Source of the DNA: JAXMAR01 sp046350295 | Lineage (GTDB): Bacteria; Planctomycetota; Planctomycetia; Gemmatales; Gemmataceae | Length of the DNA: 64,000 nt | Direction: 5' to 3' | NCBI GenBank assembly: GCA_046350295.1 | Contig: JAXMAR010000005.1 | Span: forward strand, 186,001-250,000 | In this document: piece by piece, positions 27,454 to 36,325 of the stretch | How positions within the stretch are numbered: position 1 is the stretch's first letter | Layout: each line of letters opens with the position of its first letter | The notes under the pieces: generated by a model | Told to the model about the DNA's origin: nothing | The model's input: only the letters and a program-made list of their open reading frames with translations | Database searches by the model: none | Program-made: the position numbers and the translations under genes

Positions 27454-28401
27454 TTACCTGCGCTTGTTCGGACGACCGTTCGCCTTGTCCTTGCCCGTCA
27501 ACAGCCAGACCAAGAGCGCCTTCTGCGCGTGCATCCGGTTGCCGGCCTGGTGGAAGGCGATGCTGTGCGGGCCGTCGAGCACGTCGTCGGTGATCTCCTC
27601 GCCGCGATGAGCCGGGAGGCAATGCATCACCTTGGCCCCGCCCGGCGCGAGCGCGAGCATTTCGGCGTTGACCTGGTAGGGCGCGAACGCTTTTTGCCGG
27701 GCCGGACCCTCGTCCTCCTGCCCCATGCTCGCCCAGACGTCGGTGTAAATGACATCGGCGCCGGCCACGGCGCGGCGCGCGTCGGGCTCCTCGATGAGCT
27801 TGGCCCCGGGCACGTTGTGCTGAAACAGGTCCTTGAACGCGGCGTCGAAGCCATAGCCCGGCGGAGCGCTGAGGACGAACGGCAGCCCCATCTTGCCGCA
27901 GGCGAGCGCCAGCGAGCGGGCCACGTTATTTCCGTCCCCCACGAAGACCACCGTCTGACCGTCGAGCTTGCCGAACGCCTCCTGGATCGTGAGCAAATCG
28001 CCCAGCGCCTGGCACGGGTGGAAATGATCCGGACAGGCCGTTGATGACGGCAGGCGGAGAAGGCGGCGAACTGCTCGACCTTGGCGTGCTCGAAGGTGCG
28101 CAGCACGACGGCGTCGACATACTGGCTGATCGTGCGGGCAAAGTCCGGGATGCTTTCGCATGCCCAGGGACGCGTCGTTATTGGAAAGGAAGACGCTCCC
28201 TCCCCCCAGCTCCAGGATGGCCGCTTCGAAGCTGACCCGCGTGCGCAGCGATGGCTTCTCGAAGATCAGACCGAGCACCTTGCCCTGCAGCACCGGCTTC
28301 TGCCGGCCACGCGCGTGCGCCTTCTTCAGCTTCGCCGCATCCTTGAGCAGCTTGCGGATGCGGTCGTTATTCCAATCGGTCAGGTCGAGAAAATGTCGCA
28401 T
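27454..28401 (-). CDS. argF: Ornithine carbamoyltransferase, interrupted by compensating indels
   Basis: One frame spans 315 residues, but residues of about 83-130 are out of frame. The N-terminus (FEKPSLRTRVSFE, the carbamoyl-phosphate site) and the C-terminal two thirds (HPCQALGDLL, VVFVGDGNNVARSL, HCLPAHRGEEI) are excellent. The missing middle (FARTISQYVDAVVLRTFEHAK) is present in another frame. Alignment by eye needs a 2-base loss near 28160, a 2-base loss near 28049 and a 1-base gain near 28034, all in short G/C runs; the net change is minus three, which restores frame. It catalyses ornithine plus carbamoyl phosphate to citrulline and is third in the arginine cluster. Confidence 0.85.
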   Translation of the reverse strand: MRHFLDLTDWNNDRIRKLLKDAAKLKKAHARGRQKPVLQGKVLGLIFEKPSLRTRVSFEAAILELGGGSVFLSNNDASLGMRKHPGLCPHDQPVCRRRRAAHLRARQGRAVRRLLRLPSSTACPDHFHPCQALGDLLTIQEAFGKLDGQTVVFVGDGNNVARSLALACGKMGLPFVLSAPPGYGFDAAFKDLFQHNVPGAKLIEEPDARRAVAGADVIYTDVWASMGQEDEGPARQKAFAPYQVNAEMLALAPGGAKVMHCLPAHRGEEITDDVLDGPHSIAFHQAGNRMHAQKALLVWLLTGKDKANGRPNKRR

Positions 28402-28471
28402 GGTGGAATCTCAGGCGTCGACAATGTGATTCTCAGGAGTGCGGCGGCTCAGCCACCGCACTCCAAAAACT

Positions 28472-29656
28472 TCATGACAACGAAAGCAGAACCTCTTCCA
28501 GCACGTCACAACCGCGCTGCAACTCCGCGTCCGGCAAGTTCATCGCGGGCAGGAGACGCAGCACGTGGCCGTGGGTGGCGTTGACGAGTAGTCGCCGCTT
28601 GAGGCATTGATCGACGATCGGGGCGGCGTCGATCGAGAGATCGAGGCCGACCATCGTGCCGCGGATGCGGATGTCCTGGATCAGCGTGGAGCGCGAGCGC
28701 AGCCGCTCGAAACGGGCGCGGAAGGCTTCGCCGATAGCGACGGCCCGCGGCAGAAGGTTGTCGGCCTCGATGGTTTCGATGGTGGCGAGGGCGGCGGCGC
28801 AGGCGATGGGATTGCCGCCGAAGGTGGCGGCATGCGTGCCGGGGACGAGCTTTTCCGCGTAGTGCCGCTTGGCGAGCAAGCCGCCGCAGGCGACGCCCCC
28901 CGCCAGCGCCTTCGCCAGCGTCAGAGCGTCCGGCTCGACCTTCCAGTTCTGGAAGCCGTACCAGGTGCCCGTCCGCCCCATGCCGGTCTGCACTTCATCG
29001 AAGATGAGCATCAATTTGTGGTCGTCGGCGATCTGCCGCAGTCCTTCGAGGTAGCCCTCCGGCGGCAGGTTGATGCCCCCCTCCCCCTGGACCGGCTCGA
29101 CGAGGATGGCGCACGTCTCGGCGTCGATGATCTTGCGAACCGCGTCCAGGTCGCCGTGCGGCACATACTGGAAGCCGGCCAGCATCGGCTCGACGCCCTT
29201 GTGATACTTGGGCTGGGCCGTCGCGCTCAGCGCGCCCATGGTCCGGCCATGGAAGCTGTTGAGCATGGTGACGATCTTGTACCGGTTCGGTTTGCCGTTG
29301 AGCCGGGCGACCTTGATGGCCGCCTCGATCGCCTCGGTCCCGCTGTTGCAGAAGAACGCCTGGGCATCCAGCCCGCTATGTTCGACCAGCGCCTTGGCGA
29401 GCAGCCCTTGCGGCTCGGTGTACCAGGTATTGGGGACGTGGATGAGCCGGGCGACCTGCTCCTGCACCGCCTTGACGACGCGCGGCGGACAGTGCCCCAG
29501 CGCGTCGCAGCCCCAGCCGGGAAAGAAATCGAGGTACTCGTTCCCCTCGGCGTCCCAGACGCGCGAGCCCTCGCCGCGCACCAGGCAGACCGGGAAGCGC
29601 TTGTAGTTGCCGATGACGTAGCGGTCAAAAAGGGCGATGGTCTCCTGGCTGGTCAT
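28472..29656 (-). CDS. argD: Acetylornithine aminotransferase
   Basis: 394 residues from the ATG at 29656 with GAGGTAGTC before it; an upstream in-frame extension is low-complexity and falls in the spacer. Class III PLP-aminotransferase landmarks: FFCNSGTEAIEAAIKVAR, NSFHGRTMGALSAT, LIFDEVQTGMGRTG, the PLP Lys in LTLAKALAGGVACGG and HAATFGGNPIACAAAL. The enzyme converts N-acetylglutamate semialdehyde to N-acetylornithine. It lies between argB and argF on the same strand, with 70 bases to argF. Confidence 0.93.
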   Translation of the reverse strand: MTSQETIALFDRYVIGNYKRFPVCLVRGEGSRVWDAEGNEYLDFFPGWGCDALGHCPPRVVKAVQEQVARLIHVPNTWYTEPQGLLAKALVEHSGLDAQAFFCNSGTEAIEAAIKVARLNGKPNRYKIVTMLNSFHGRTMGALSATAQPKYHKGVEPMLAGFQYVPHGDLDAVRKIIDAETCAILVEPVQGEGGINLPPEGYLEGLRQIADDHKLMLIFDEVQTGMGRTGTWYGFQNWKVEPDALTLAKALAGGVACGGLLAKRHYAEKLVPGTHAATFGGNPIACAAALATIETIEADNLLPRAVAIGEAFRARFERLRSRSTLIQDIRIRGTMVGLDLSIDAAPIVDQCLKRRLLVNATHGHVLRLLPAMNLPDAELQRGCDVLEEVLLSLS

Positions 29657-29667
29657 GACTACCTCGA

Positions 29668-29706
29668 TTTTGAACCGCAGAAACACCAGACAGAGGCACG
29701 GAGAAG
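29668..29706. repeat. TTTTGAACCGCA-type dispersed repeat, copy 1
   Basis: Begins TTTTGAACCGCA and continues with an ACAGAGGCACGGAGAAG-like tail. A second copy of the same order occurs at 42854-42887. This copy sits in the leader just upstream of argD. Confidence 0.55.
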
Positions 29707-29794
29707 AAAAAGGAGAGAAGGAACAATCCGGCAAAAGGTTCGCGCGAGAACGAAAGAAAACAAGAGGATTAGGATTACGATTAGGATCCGGAAG

Positions 29795-30667
29795 CTAAAG
29801 CACGATCTCCGTTCCGACGCCCTGATCGGTGTAGATTTCCAGCAACAGCGAATACTTGACGCGGCCGTCGACGATGTGCGTCTTCTTGACACCGCCTTTG
29901 AGCGCCTCGAGGCAGGCTTCCACCTTGGGAATCATTCCTTCGTCGATGACGCGGTCCCGGATCAACTCCTCGATGCCCCGCGCGTCGACGCTGCCGATCA
30001 GCGACGCCGGATCCTTGCGATCGCGGAGAATGCCGGGCATGTCCGTGAGCAGCACCAGCTTCTCCGCGCTGAGCTGGGCCGCAACGCCGGCCGCCGCGGT
30101 ATCGGCGTTGACGTTGAGCCACCGGCCCGCTTCGTCCAGCGCCAGCGACGGGATGACGGGCACCACGCCGGCCGCGCAGAAGTCGCGGATCAGGTCCGCC
30201 TCGACGCTTGTCACGCGGCCGACACGCCCCAAATCGATGCGCTCCCCCTTTTCTTCCAGCAGCAGCTTCTCGCCGTGCAGGTAGTACATCGAGCCGAGCC
30301 GGCCGCCCACCGCCCGCCCTCCCAGCGCGCGGATCTGCTTTTCGATGCCGGCGTTGATCTCGTCCAAAAGGACGCGCACCACGATGGCCAGCGTCTCCTC
30401 GTCGGTATAGCGGCGGCCCAGGACCTTGCGCGGCTTGAGACCCGCCCCGGCCATGGCGCGATCGATCGGCTTGCCCCCCCCGTGGACGAGGACCGGCTTG
30501 AGGCCGACGGTCGCCATGAAAACGACGGTTTGCAGGGTGGTATGCAGCGCCTGCGGGTCCTCCATGGCGCTGCCGCCGAGCTTGATGACTGTGAGCTTGT
30601 CGCGGAACTGGCGGATGTAGCTCAGCGCCTCGATGAGGGCTTCAGCCTTGCGGATGGCGCTTTCCAT
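29795..30667 (-). CDS. argB: Acetylglutamate kinase
   Basis: 290 residues. Amino-acid-kinase motifs: VIKLGGSAM, KPVLVHGGGKPID, the N-acetylglutamate site RVTSVEADLIRDF, LNVNADTAAAGVAAQL, and the ATP-region LVLLTDMPGIL. It phosphorylates N-acetylglutamate, the controlled second step of arginine synthesis. The N-terminal helix that supports hexameric, arginine-inhibited forms appears present (IRKAEALIEALSYIRQF). It is first in the argB-argD-argF cluster, with about 140 bases before argD. Confidence 0.94.
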   Translation of the reverse strand: MESAIRKAEALIEALSYIRQFRDKLTVIKLGGSAMEDPQALHTTLQTVVFMATVGLKPVLVHGGGKPIDRAMAGAGLKPRKVLGRRYTDEETLAIVVRVLLDEINAGIEKQIRALGGRAVGGRLGSMYYLHGEKLLLEEKGERIDLGRVGRVTSVEADLIRDFCAAGVVPVIPSLALDEAGRWLNVNADTAAAGVAAQLSAEKLVLLTDMPGILRDRKDPASLIGSVDARGIEELIRDRVIDEGMIPKVEACLEALKGGVKKTHIVDGRVKYSLLLEIYTDQGVGTEIVL

Positions 30668-30827
30668 GATGTTTTCCAGGCCCCGGCCCCGGCGCGACCC
30701 GGTCCGTGGCGGAAAAGTAAAAGATTGATTGTAGAGCGACGGGCAAGGGCGTCAACCGCGGAAAAAGTGAAGATTGTCAACGCCCGCAGCAGAAACAGCT
30801 CAGACTCTAACGTTCCGCGCGGGCCAG

Positions 30828-32438
30828 CTACCCCTCCGCCAGAGAAATGTTCAGGCGTTTCAGCTTCTCGCCGATCCCGACCGCCAGATTCTTGTAGATG
30901 CGCTGGCCGATGTCCGGCCGCTGGCGGATCAGCTCGGCCAGGTCGCCGCGGGAGAGGACGGCCGTCTCGACTTTCGTTCGGGCCCTCGCGCCGGCGGAGT
31001 GTGGGGCGCCCGTCAGAAGGGACACCTCGCCGAGACATTCGCCGCTCCGCACGACGCCCACGGTGGCGCGCGGCGTCTCCCCGGCCCCGGAGCCCGTCAC
31101 GCTGATCGCCACCTCCCCTTCGAGGACGACATGCATCTGTTCGCCCGCTTCGCCCTCCCGAAAGACCACGGCCCCCGGCTCGAACGTCGCGACGCCGCAC
31201 ACGCCGGCCAGGCGGGCAATCTGCTCGGCATCGAGGCCGGCGAAGAGCGGCAGGTCGTGGACGGCCCCGGCGATCCGGGGCGCCACCGTGCGATTGCGAA
31301 AAAGACGGAGCACCAATTCAGCGAGCGCCGCGCACCCCGGGCTCAGGTGATCGGTTTTGACCCGCGGCGGAGTGAGTAGGCGAACCATCTTCACCACGTC
31401 CAGGCGCTCGACCTCATGGAATACCAGGGCGGGCACGTAGGCGACCGGGAGGAAGCCCAGCTCGAGGAGGGTCCGCTGCATCCGCGGCGCGTGGGCGCTC
31501 ACGTCGACCTCGATGAGACAGTCCCACTTCTCCCGGCAGGAGCGCTCCAGCTCGCTCAGGAGGAAGCGGACCACCTCATCGCCAAGGGCGATCAGCTCGA
31601 AGATGCGCACCGCCTTGTCCAGCGGGTCGAGCGTGAAGCCGACCGCGCCGACGATCCGGCCGCCGTCGCGGGCAATGAGGTAACGGGAGCGCCGCGCCTG
31701 GAGCCTGAAGATGCCGTAGTGGAGGCGGGCCGGGCCGAAGATTTCGCGCTGCCGCACGCGGCCCCGCTCGATGCGCAGCAGCGCGGCGTATCCCTCGGTG
31801 GTCAGGTCCTCTACCTCGAAGACGCCGCCGGGGGGATAAGCGGGGGAGTCCTCGTCGACGATCGCGTCCGGCCGCAGGGCGCAGTTCTCCAGCGCCATGT
31901 GGGAAAGGGCGTGCACCTCGGGGATGATCCGCGGGTGGTTGTTGCGCAGCTCGAGCGCGTCGCCGAAGTAGCGGGCGAGCAGGGCGAGGCTCTCGCACTC
32001 GCGCAGGCGCCAGCGCTCCGGCATGAAGCCGACGACCGCGAAGCCGTGCGCCTCGGCGATCTTCACGCTGTAGGGAGTGGTCGCCCGCGCTTCGACCAGG
32101 CCCACCTGCAGGCGCTCGCGGACGCGGCGCAGCCGCTCCTCCATCAACAGGGCGCCGACGCCGTGGCGCCGGTACTCGGGGTGGACGGCGAGGCGACAGA
32201 ACTCCCCGACCAGATCGGACTGGGCGCCGACCTCCAGGTCCACCGAGGCCGTGCCGACGATCCGCCCGCTCGCGCTGTCCTCGGCCACGAGCATCAGGCT
32301 GTCCTCGGAGTAGACCAGCCGGGTCAGGAGGGCGTCATCGTAGCAGCGCGGGTCGGTGTAGTCGGTCCCGTAGGACGCCAGGAAAATCTCCCGGATCGCC
32401 GCGATATCTTTGCCGCTTGCCTCGCGGAGGTTGATCAT
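30828..32438 (-). CDS. GNAT acetyltransferase fused to a second GNAT-like domain and a cNMP-binding domain
   Basis: 536 residues. Domain 1 (about 1-165) is a GNAT acetyltransferase with the acetyl-CoA motif FCRLAVHPEYRRHGVGALLM. Domain 2 (about 200-365) looks like a divergent GNAT fold (RYLIARDGGRIVGAVGFTL). Domain 3 (about 395-536) is a cyclic-nucleotide-binding fold: LFAGLDAEQIARLAG, EQMHVVLEGEVAIS, GECLGEVSLLTGAPHSAGARA. The phosphate-binding cassette keeps the Glu, but His-Ser-Ala stands where the Arg is normally found, so cAMP binding is doubtful. Mycobacterial protein acetyltransferases combine the same two domain types in the opposite order, which suggests a regulated acetyltransferase. 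Confidence 0.85.
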   Translation of the reverse strand: MINLREASGKDIAAIREIFLASYGTDYTDPRCYDDALLTRLVYSEDSLMLVAEDSASGRIVGTASVDLEVGAQSDLVGEFCRLAVHPEYRRHGVGALLMEERLRRVRERLQVGLVEARATTPYSVKIAEAHGFAVVGFMPERWRLRECESLALLARYFGDALELRNNHPRIIPEVHALSHMALENCALRPDAIVDEDSPAYPPGGVFEVEDLTTEGYAALLRIERGRVRQREIFGPARLHYGIFRLQARRSRYLIARDGGRIVGAVGFTLDPLDKAVRIFELIALGDEVVRFLLSELERSCREKWDCLIEVDVSAHAPRMQRTLLELGFLPVAYVPALVFHEVERLDVVKMVRLLTPPRVKTDHLSPGCAALAELVLRLFRNRTVAPRIAGAVHDLPLFAGLDAEQIARLAGVCGVATFEPGAVVFREGEAGEQMHVVLEGEVAISVTGSGAGETPRATVGVVRSGECLGEVSLLTGAPHSAGARARTKVETAVLSRGDLAELIRQRPDIGQRIYKNLAVGIGEKLKRLNISLAEG

Positions 32439-32694
32439 GGGCGTCTCTCCTCCGGGCCGGCGGCGACCGGTCCTCCGGTCGCGCCGATTACACCGTTTGC
32501 GGCCCGCGGAACCGCCGTTTAGGCCGTTTGCCGGGGTCGCGTCGGATGCGCCCGGGGCATGGGCTGGACCTATCTTGATCTTCGCAGCTTGGCGAGGCGA
32601 TTTCTAGCCGCGTTGCGGGTCCGGCGGCGCGAAAAGGAGCGACGCCGAGTGAAAATGTGCGGGTTGTCCCACCTCCGGTATCCGGGGACTCCCG

Positions 32695-33866
32695 TCAGTC
32701 CTCCGCCCTCGTCGGGCTCGCAAGCGGCGCCAGGAGCAGCAGAACCAACAGCGCGCTGCGCTCGATCATTTTGGGTATCATGACCTGCTCGTGCGGCGCG
32801 TGCGCTCCATCCCCCACCGCCCCCAGGCCGTCGAGCGTCGCGGTGTACTGGCTCGTCGTGTTGCCGTCCGAGGCGCCGCCGACCGACGCTTGCTCCAGTT
32901 CCAGCCCCAGCCGCCGCCCCAGGTCCCGCGCTTGCCGCCACAACGCCTGGTTCCGCGCGGTCGGCTCCAGCGGCGCCTGCTCGATGCCGCCTTCGATCTC
33001 CAGCGCCGTCGCCGGGTTCACCGGCCGCAAGCCGCGGATGGCCGCCTCGACCCGTTCGGCGTCCTGCCGCGTCGGGACGCGCACGTCCACGCTGGCCCGC
33101 ACCTCGGCGGCGACCACGTTCGAGCGCAGCCCGCCGTCGATCGTCCCCACGTTCACCGTGACGCCGCGCGCCGCGTCGTTGAGCGCGAACAGCTTCTGGA
33201 TCTGGTACGACATCTCCAGGATGGCGCTCACGCCTTCCTCGGGGTTGACGCCCGCGTGAGCGGCCCGGCCCTTGACCGTGATCGTGAAGCCGCCCGCCGC
33301 TTTCCGGGCCGTCTTCAGCTTCCCCGCCCGGCCGAATGCCGGCTCCAGGATAAAGGCGCGAACCGCGCACCGCGCCAGCCGGCGAATCAGCGCCCTGGAG
33401 TCGAGGCTGCCGATCTCTTCATCGGAGTTGATGACGACCACGTTGTCCGCGGCCGGTCGCAGCTTCAGGTCGCGCACCGCCTTGAGCGCGAACAGCAGCT
33501 GTGTCAGGCCGCCTTTCATGTCCATGACGCCCGGCCCGAAGAGCGTGTCGTCCTCGATGCGGACCGGCATCCGCGCCAGCGTGCCCACGGGCCAGACTGT
33601 GTCGCAATGGCCGACGAGCAACTGGGCGCGCCTTGCCGCCCGCTGCCTCGGCCGAGCCAGCAGGTATCCTCCGGACACGCGCCCGGAATAACGGGCGCAC
33701 CGCCAGCCCCACCTTCTCCAGTTCAAGCGCTCAGCAGATCGAGCAGCGCCACGGCCGCCGGCTTGTCGGAGGGGGACTCCGCCAGCGCCAGCCGCCGCAG
33801 CAGCGCCACCATGTCCTGGCGCCGCTCGCGCAGGTAACCGAGAACGGCTTGCGTCTCGTCCCCCAT
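32695..33866 (-). CDS. M20-family metallopeptidase (glutamate carboxypeptidase-like), frameshifted near the N-terminus
   Basis: The main frame (32695 to about 33700) encodes the M20 core: GHCDTVWPVGTL, GPGVMDMKGG, INSDEEIGS, the metal Glu in ILEPAFG, a dimerisation domain starting FTITVKGRAAHAGVNPEEG, and the last His in HAPHEQV. The N-terminal 47 codons start at 33866 (MGDETQAVLGYLRERRQDM) and hit a TGA at 33723. A middle piece (LELEKVGLAVR) is in a third frame. Two shifts are needed, near 33727 and near 33695 (a CCC run). The C-terminus ends in an odd hydrophobic stretch. Family members cleave C-terminal Glu or folyl-glutamate; the exact substrate is unknown. Confidence 0.75.
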
Positions 33867-33906
33867 ACAGATCCCGTCCGTCGCGTCCCCGTTCTGAAAC
33901 TGCCTC

Positions 33907-34512
33907 TCAGCGCGAAAACCCCTTCGGAAACGGAAACGCCGTCGTCTGCCGGATCTCCGCCAGCCGTCCCGGGCTCACATAGGCCAGGAGCGGGGACTGG
34001 AAGATCTGCTCCCCCTCGTCACGTTCCTGGACCCGCAGAGCGTCTTCCTGCGCCGCTGCTGCCACGACATTGCCGATGATCAGGCTGTTCGGGCCGAAGC
34101 CGTCGATAATGCTGTGCAGGGCGCACTCCAGGAACAGGTAGCAGCCTTTGACCAGCGCTCCGTCCACTTGCCGCGCGGGAAAGGTCGGCAGCGCCAGCAG
34201 AGCCGGCTTGGACAGGTCGTCGCAGCGCGGAGCCGCCGCCAGGCTGGCGAGCAGCACTTCCGTCGGCCGGGGATAGCTGACCGTGAAGAACCCGTGCCGC
34301 CGGATGTTGTGATAAGTGGTGTGGTGCGGGCTGCACACGAAGCAATAGTGATTGTCCCAGCCGAGCGGCATCGCCAGGTGCTTGGGCGCCAGGTTGTAGC
34401 GGTCCCCTTCCTTGCTGCCCACGATGACCAGCGGAAACACGCCGAAAAAACGGTCCCAGATCGGCCGGTCGGTGGCAAGCGGGATCAGCGTATCGGCGTC
34501 GTCCATCGACAT
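33907..34512 (-). CDS. Flavin reductase-like (DIM6/NTAB) protein
   Basis: 201 residues with the split-barrel FMN-binding fold: PLVIVGSKEGDRYNLAPKHLAMPLGW, FVCSPHHTTYHNIRRHGFFTVSYPRP and ECALHSIIDGFGPNSLIIGNVVAA. Members bind FMN and act as flavin reductases or small oxidoreductases. It lies about 40 bases upstream of the M20 peptidase on the same strand, so the two may be co-transcribed. The substrate is not evident. Confidence 0.8.
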   Translation of the reverse strand: MSMDDADTLIPLATDRPIWDRFFGVFPLVIVGSKEGDRYNLAPKHLAMPLGWDNHYCFVCSPHHTTYHNIRRHGFFTVSYPRPTEVLLASLAAAPRCDDLSKPALLALPTFPARQVDGALVKGCYLFLECALHSIIDGFGPNSLIIGNVVAAAAQEDALRVQERDEGEQIFQSPLLAYVSPGRLAEIRQTTAFPFPKGFSR

Positions 34513-34594
34513 CGTCGTGGGACCTCGCGAAACGGTCGTGATGGCGCCCGAGTCATTGTAACGTTTCAGAAGCCGGCCTCGATGACCGTGAACT

Positions 34595-35143
34595 TCAGCG
34601 CTGTTTTCGCGCGAGGATCGCTCCCGTTGCGCTCAGAAGCAGAACAAAGCCGCCCAGCGTCCCGACGGGACCGATCTCCACAGCCGTTCCCTGCTGCAAG
34701 ACCGCGAAGACGAACAGCCCCGCGTGCGCCGTCCCGTACGCCGCCGGCGCCAGAGCGATCGCCCGCAATACCCTGGATTGCACGAGCGCCCCGAGCGCGT
34801 GCAGGATGAACACCGCCGCCGACGCCACCACCAGAAACACATTCGGCAAATCCAAGTCGCCGACGCGCAGGAAGCTCTCCCAACCGCGGATCGCCCGGCC
34901 CCCCACCACCGTCCAGGTCGCGAAGACGCCCAGCCAGACGAGGCAAACGAGCCCGCCGATCGCCGCCGGAAAACGCCCGCCTCCTTCGGTCCCCTTGGCG
35001 ACAGGCCACGTCCGGCCGAGGTAGACGCCCACGCCGATGGCCACAACGATCAGGATCGCCACGCCGACGGATGCGAGCGTCAAAGTGGACCTCCCACACG
35101 GAGCGCATTCTCCCACCGCGATATTCAGGATATCTCCAACCAT
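34595..35143 (-). CDS. Small integral membrane protein
   Basis: 182 residues from the ATG at 35143 (AGGCGAG lies seven bases before it); an ATG at 35179 would add 12 polar residues. Four hydrophobic segments: STLTLASVGVAILIVVAIGVGVYLG, FPAAIGGLVCLVWLGVFATW, LDLPNVFLVVASAAVFILHAL, and a final pair covering AYGTAHAGLFVFAVL and GFVLLLSATGAIL. I recognise no family. There is no clear operon partner. Confidence 0.65.
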   Translation of the reverse strand: MVGDILNIAVGECAPCGRSTLTLASVGVAILIVVAIGVGVYLGRTWPVAKGTEGGGRFPAAIGGLVCLVWLGVFATWTVVGGRAIRGWESFLRVGDLDLPNVFLVVASAAVFILHALGALVQSRVLRAIALAPAAYGTAHAGLFVFAVLQQGTAVEIGPVGTLGGFVLLLSATGAILARKQR

Positions 35144-35197
35144 CGATCTCGCCTTTGCACGGGATTGGGGAATCGCCATGATCGTCTTTTGGACGGA

Positions 35198-35516
35198 TCA
35201 TCGAAAAATAGTTTCTCGGGGGCCTTGGGGCCGGCCCTTGTAGGAGACGCCGAGGAGGTCGGCGAGGGCGAAGTCGTGGCGCGGGCGGCCGAGTTCGTCA
35301 GCGAGGGAGGCTTCGCCACTGACGACGAGGCCCCCGCCGCCGAGGACGTAGTCGCGCAGGGCCTTGACCTGGGTGTCCGAGAGGGCGGCGCGGGCGGCGC
35401 TGCCGGGCAGGATGACGATGTCATGCACCCAGGCGGGCGGGGCTAGCGGTCGCGACCGGGCTCCTCGGCGGAAGCGAAAGGAGGGATGAGGAGGACGGCG
35501 GGGAGAAGGAGTCGTA
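35198..35516 (-). pseudogene. Remnant of an exported protein with a ThuA/GATase-like domain
   Basis: Two pieces remain. At 35443-35516 there is a signal-peptide-like stretch (IRLLLPAVLLIPPFASAEEPG) that lacks an ATG start (ATA instead) and ends at a TAG. Directly after it, 35198-35428 encodes about 75 residues (IVILPGSAARAALSDTQVKALRDYVLGGGGLVVSGEAS then FALADLLGVSYKG). The second piece resembles the glutamine-amidotransferase-like or beta-galactosidase-trimerisation fold found in planctomycete exported proteins. The intervening and downstream parts are gone, so this is a decayed gene. Confidence 0.6.
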
Positions 35517-35668
35517 TGGAGTGATACTCGATTACTTGCGGCAAACCTTGCGATTTATTATTGCGCAAGTCGTCCGGTGAGCCACATTCCTCCGGGGACC
35601 GAGAACCGGAAAGCTCGTTCTCGAACCACGTCGCCCCGACACCACAGACAACGAACAGGAGCCAATCC

Positions 35669-36136
35669 ATGCGTACGGTACTTTCACTTTCCCTCGCTCT
35701 TTTGTGTGGTCTGATCGCCCTTCCGGGCGCCGTTCGGGCCGACGACAAGGATCACAAGGACCACAAGGGCCACAAAGAAGGGCACAAGGACCACAAGGGG
35801 GACCACGTCGGCAAGGGGGGGCACAAGACCCACTTCGAGCGCTGCAAGGTGGGCGGTCGCGATTGCTACCGTCATTACTGGCTGGCGCGGCGCTGCTACG
35901 TCTACTGGTGGCCGGGCGCGACGAGCTACTATTACTACACGCCGACCGGTTTCATTGCCGTGGATCCGCGTCAGCCGTTGCCCCCAGGCGTGACCATCGT
36001 GGCGCCGCCGATGCTCCCCGGCGTCCCCCCAATGGGCGGTGGCTTGCCCACCGTCCCGACAGGCGATCCCGCGGCGCCTGGTCCGGTTGGCGGTCCTGTG
36101 CCGATGCCGCCGGCGCCGCCGATGCCACCGATGTGA
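35669..36136 (+). CDS. Secreted His/Lys-rich protein with Pro-rich tail
   Basis: 155 residues from the ATG at 35669. A signal peptide (MRTVLSLSLALLCGLIALPGAVRA) is followed by a low-complexity segment in which DHK/GHK units repeat about eight times, then a Cys/Tyr/Trp-rich part (CKVGGRDCYRHYW, CYVYWWPGATSYYYYTP) and a Pro/Gly-rich tail. The His and Asp density suggests metal binding, which is inference. Such short secreted proteins with Tyr/Trp-rich middles are common in planctomycetes. A terminator follows. Confidence 0.75.
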   Translation: MRTVLSLSLALLCGLIALPGAVRADDKDHKDHKGHKEGHKDHKGDHVGKGGHKTHFERCKVGGRDCYRHYWLARRCYVYWWPGATSYYYYTPTGFIAVDPRQPLPPGVTIVAPPMLPGVPPMGGGLPTVPTGDPAAPGPVGGPVPMPPAPPMPPM

Positions 36137-36173
36137 CCTAATTCTCGCCCGGCCGCGAACGGTAACAAACGAA

Positions 36174-36199
36174 AGCCCGGCGGAAAAATCCGCCGGGCT
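36174..36199 (+). terminator. Terminator after the His/Lys-rich protein gene
   Basis: An 11-base perfect stem (AGCCCGGCGGA/TCCGCCGGGCT) with a 4-base A loop, 37 bases after the stop; the T tail is short. Confidence 0.75.
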
Positions 36200-36325
36200 A
36201 TTTGCATGGTGGAGCGCGACTTTCGTGTCACAATCCTCCGTCGCCGACTATTAGGCATGGCGTCACGAAACCGGCCTCTGGGGCCCGAAGCCGACACGAA
36301 GAGCATCCAAAAGGTAAGGCGTGCC

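Noticed and set aside
28607..31105. 832-codon plus-strand ORF over argD and argB
   Set aside because: Antisense to two clear genes, with Asp/Gly/Arg-rich shadow composition.
33723..33725. TGA in the M20 peptidase as selenocysteine
   Set aside because: The frame changes after the TGA; continuing in the same frame gives no family-like sequence, unlike the case at 40782-40784.
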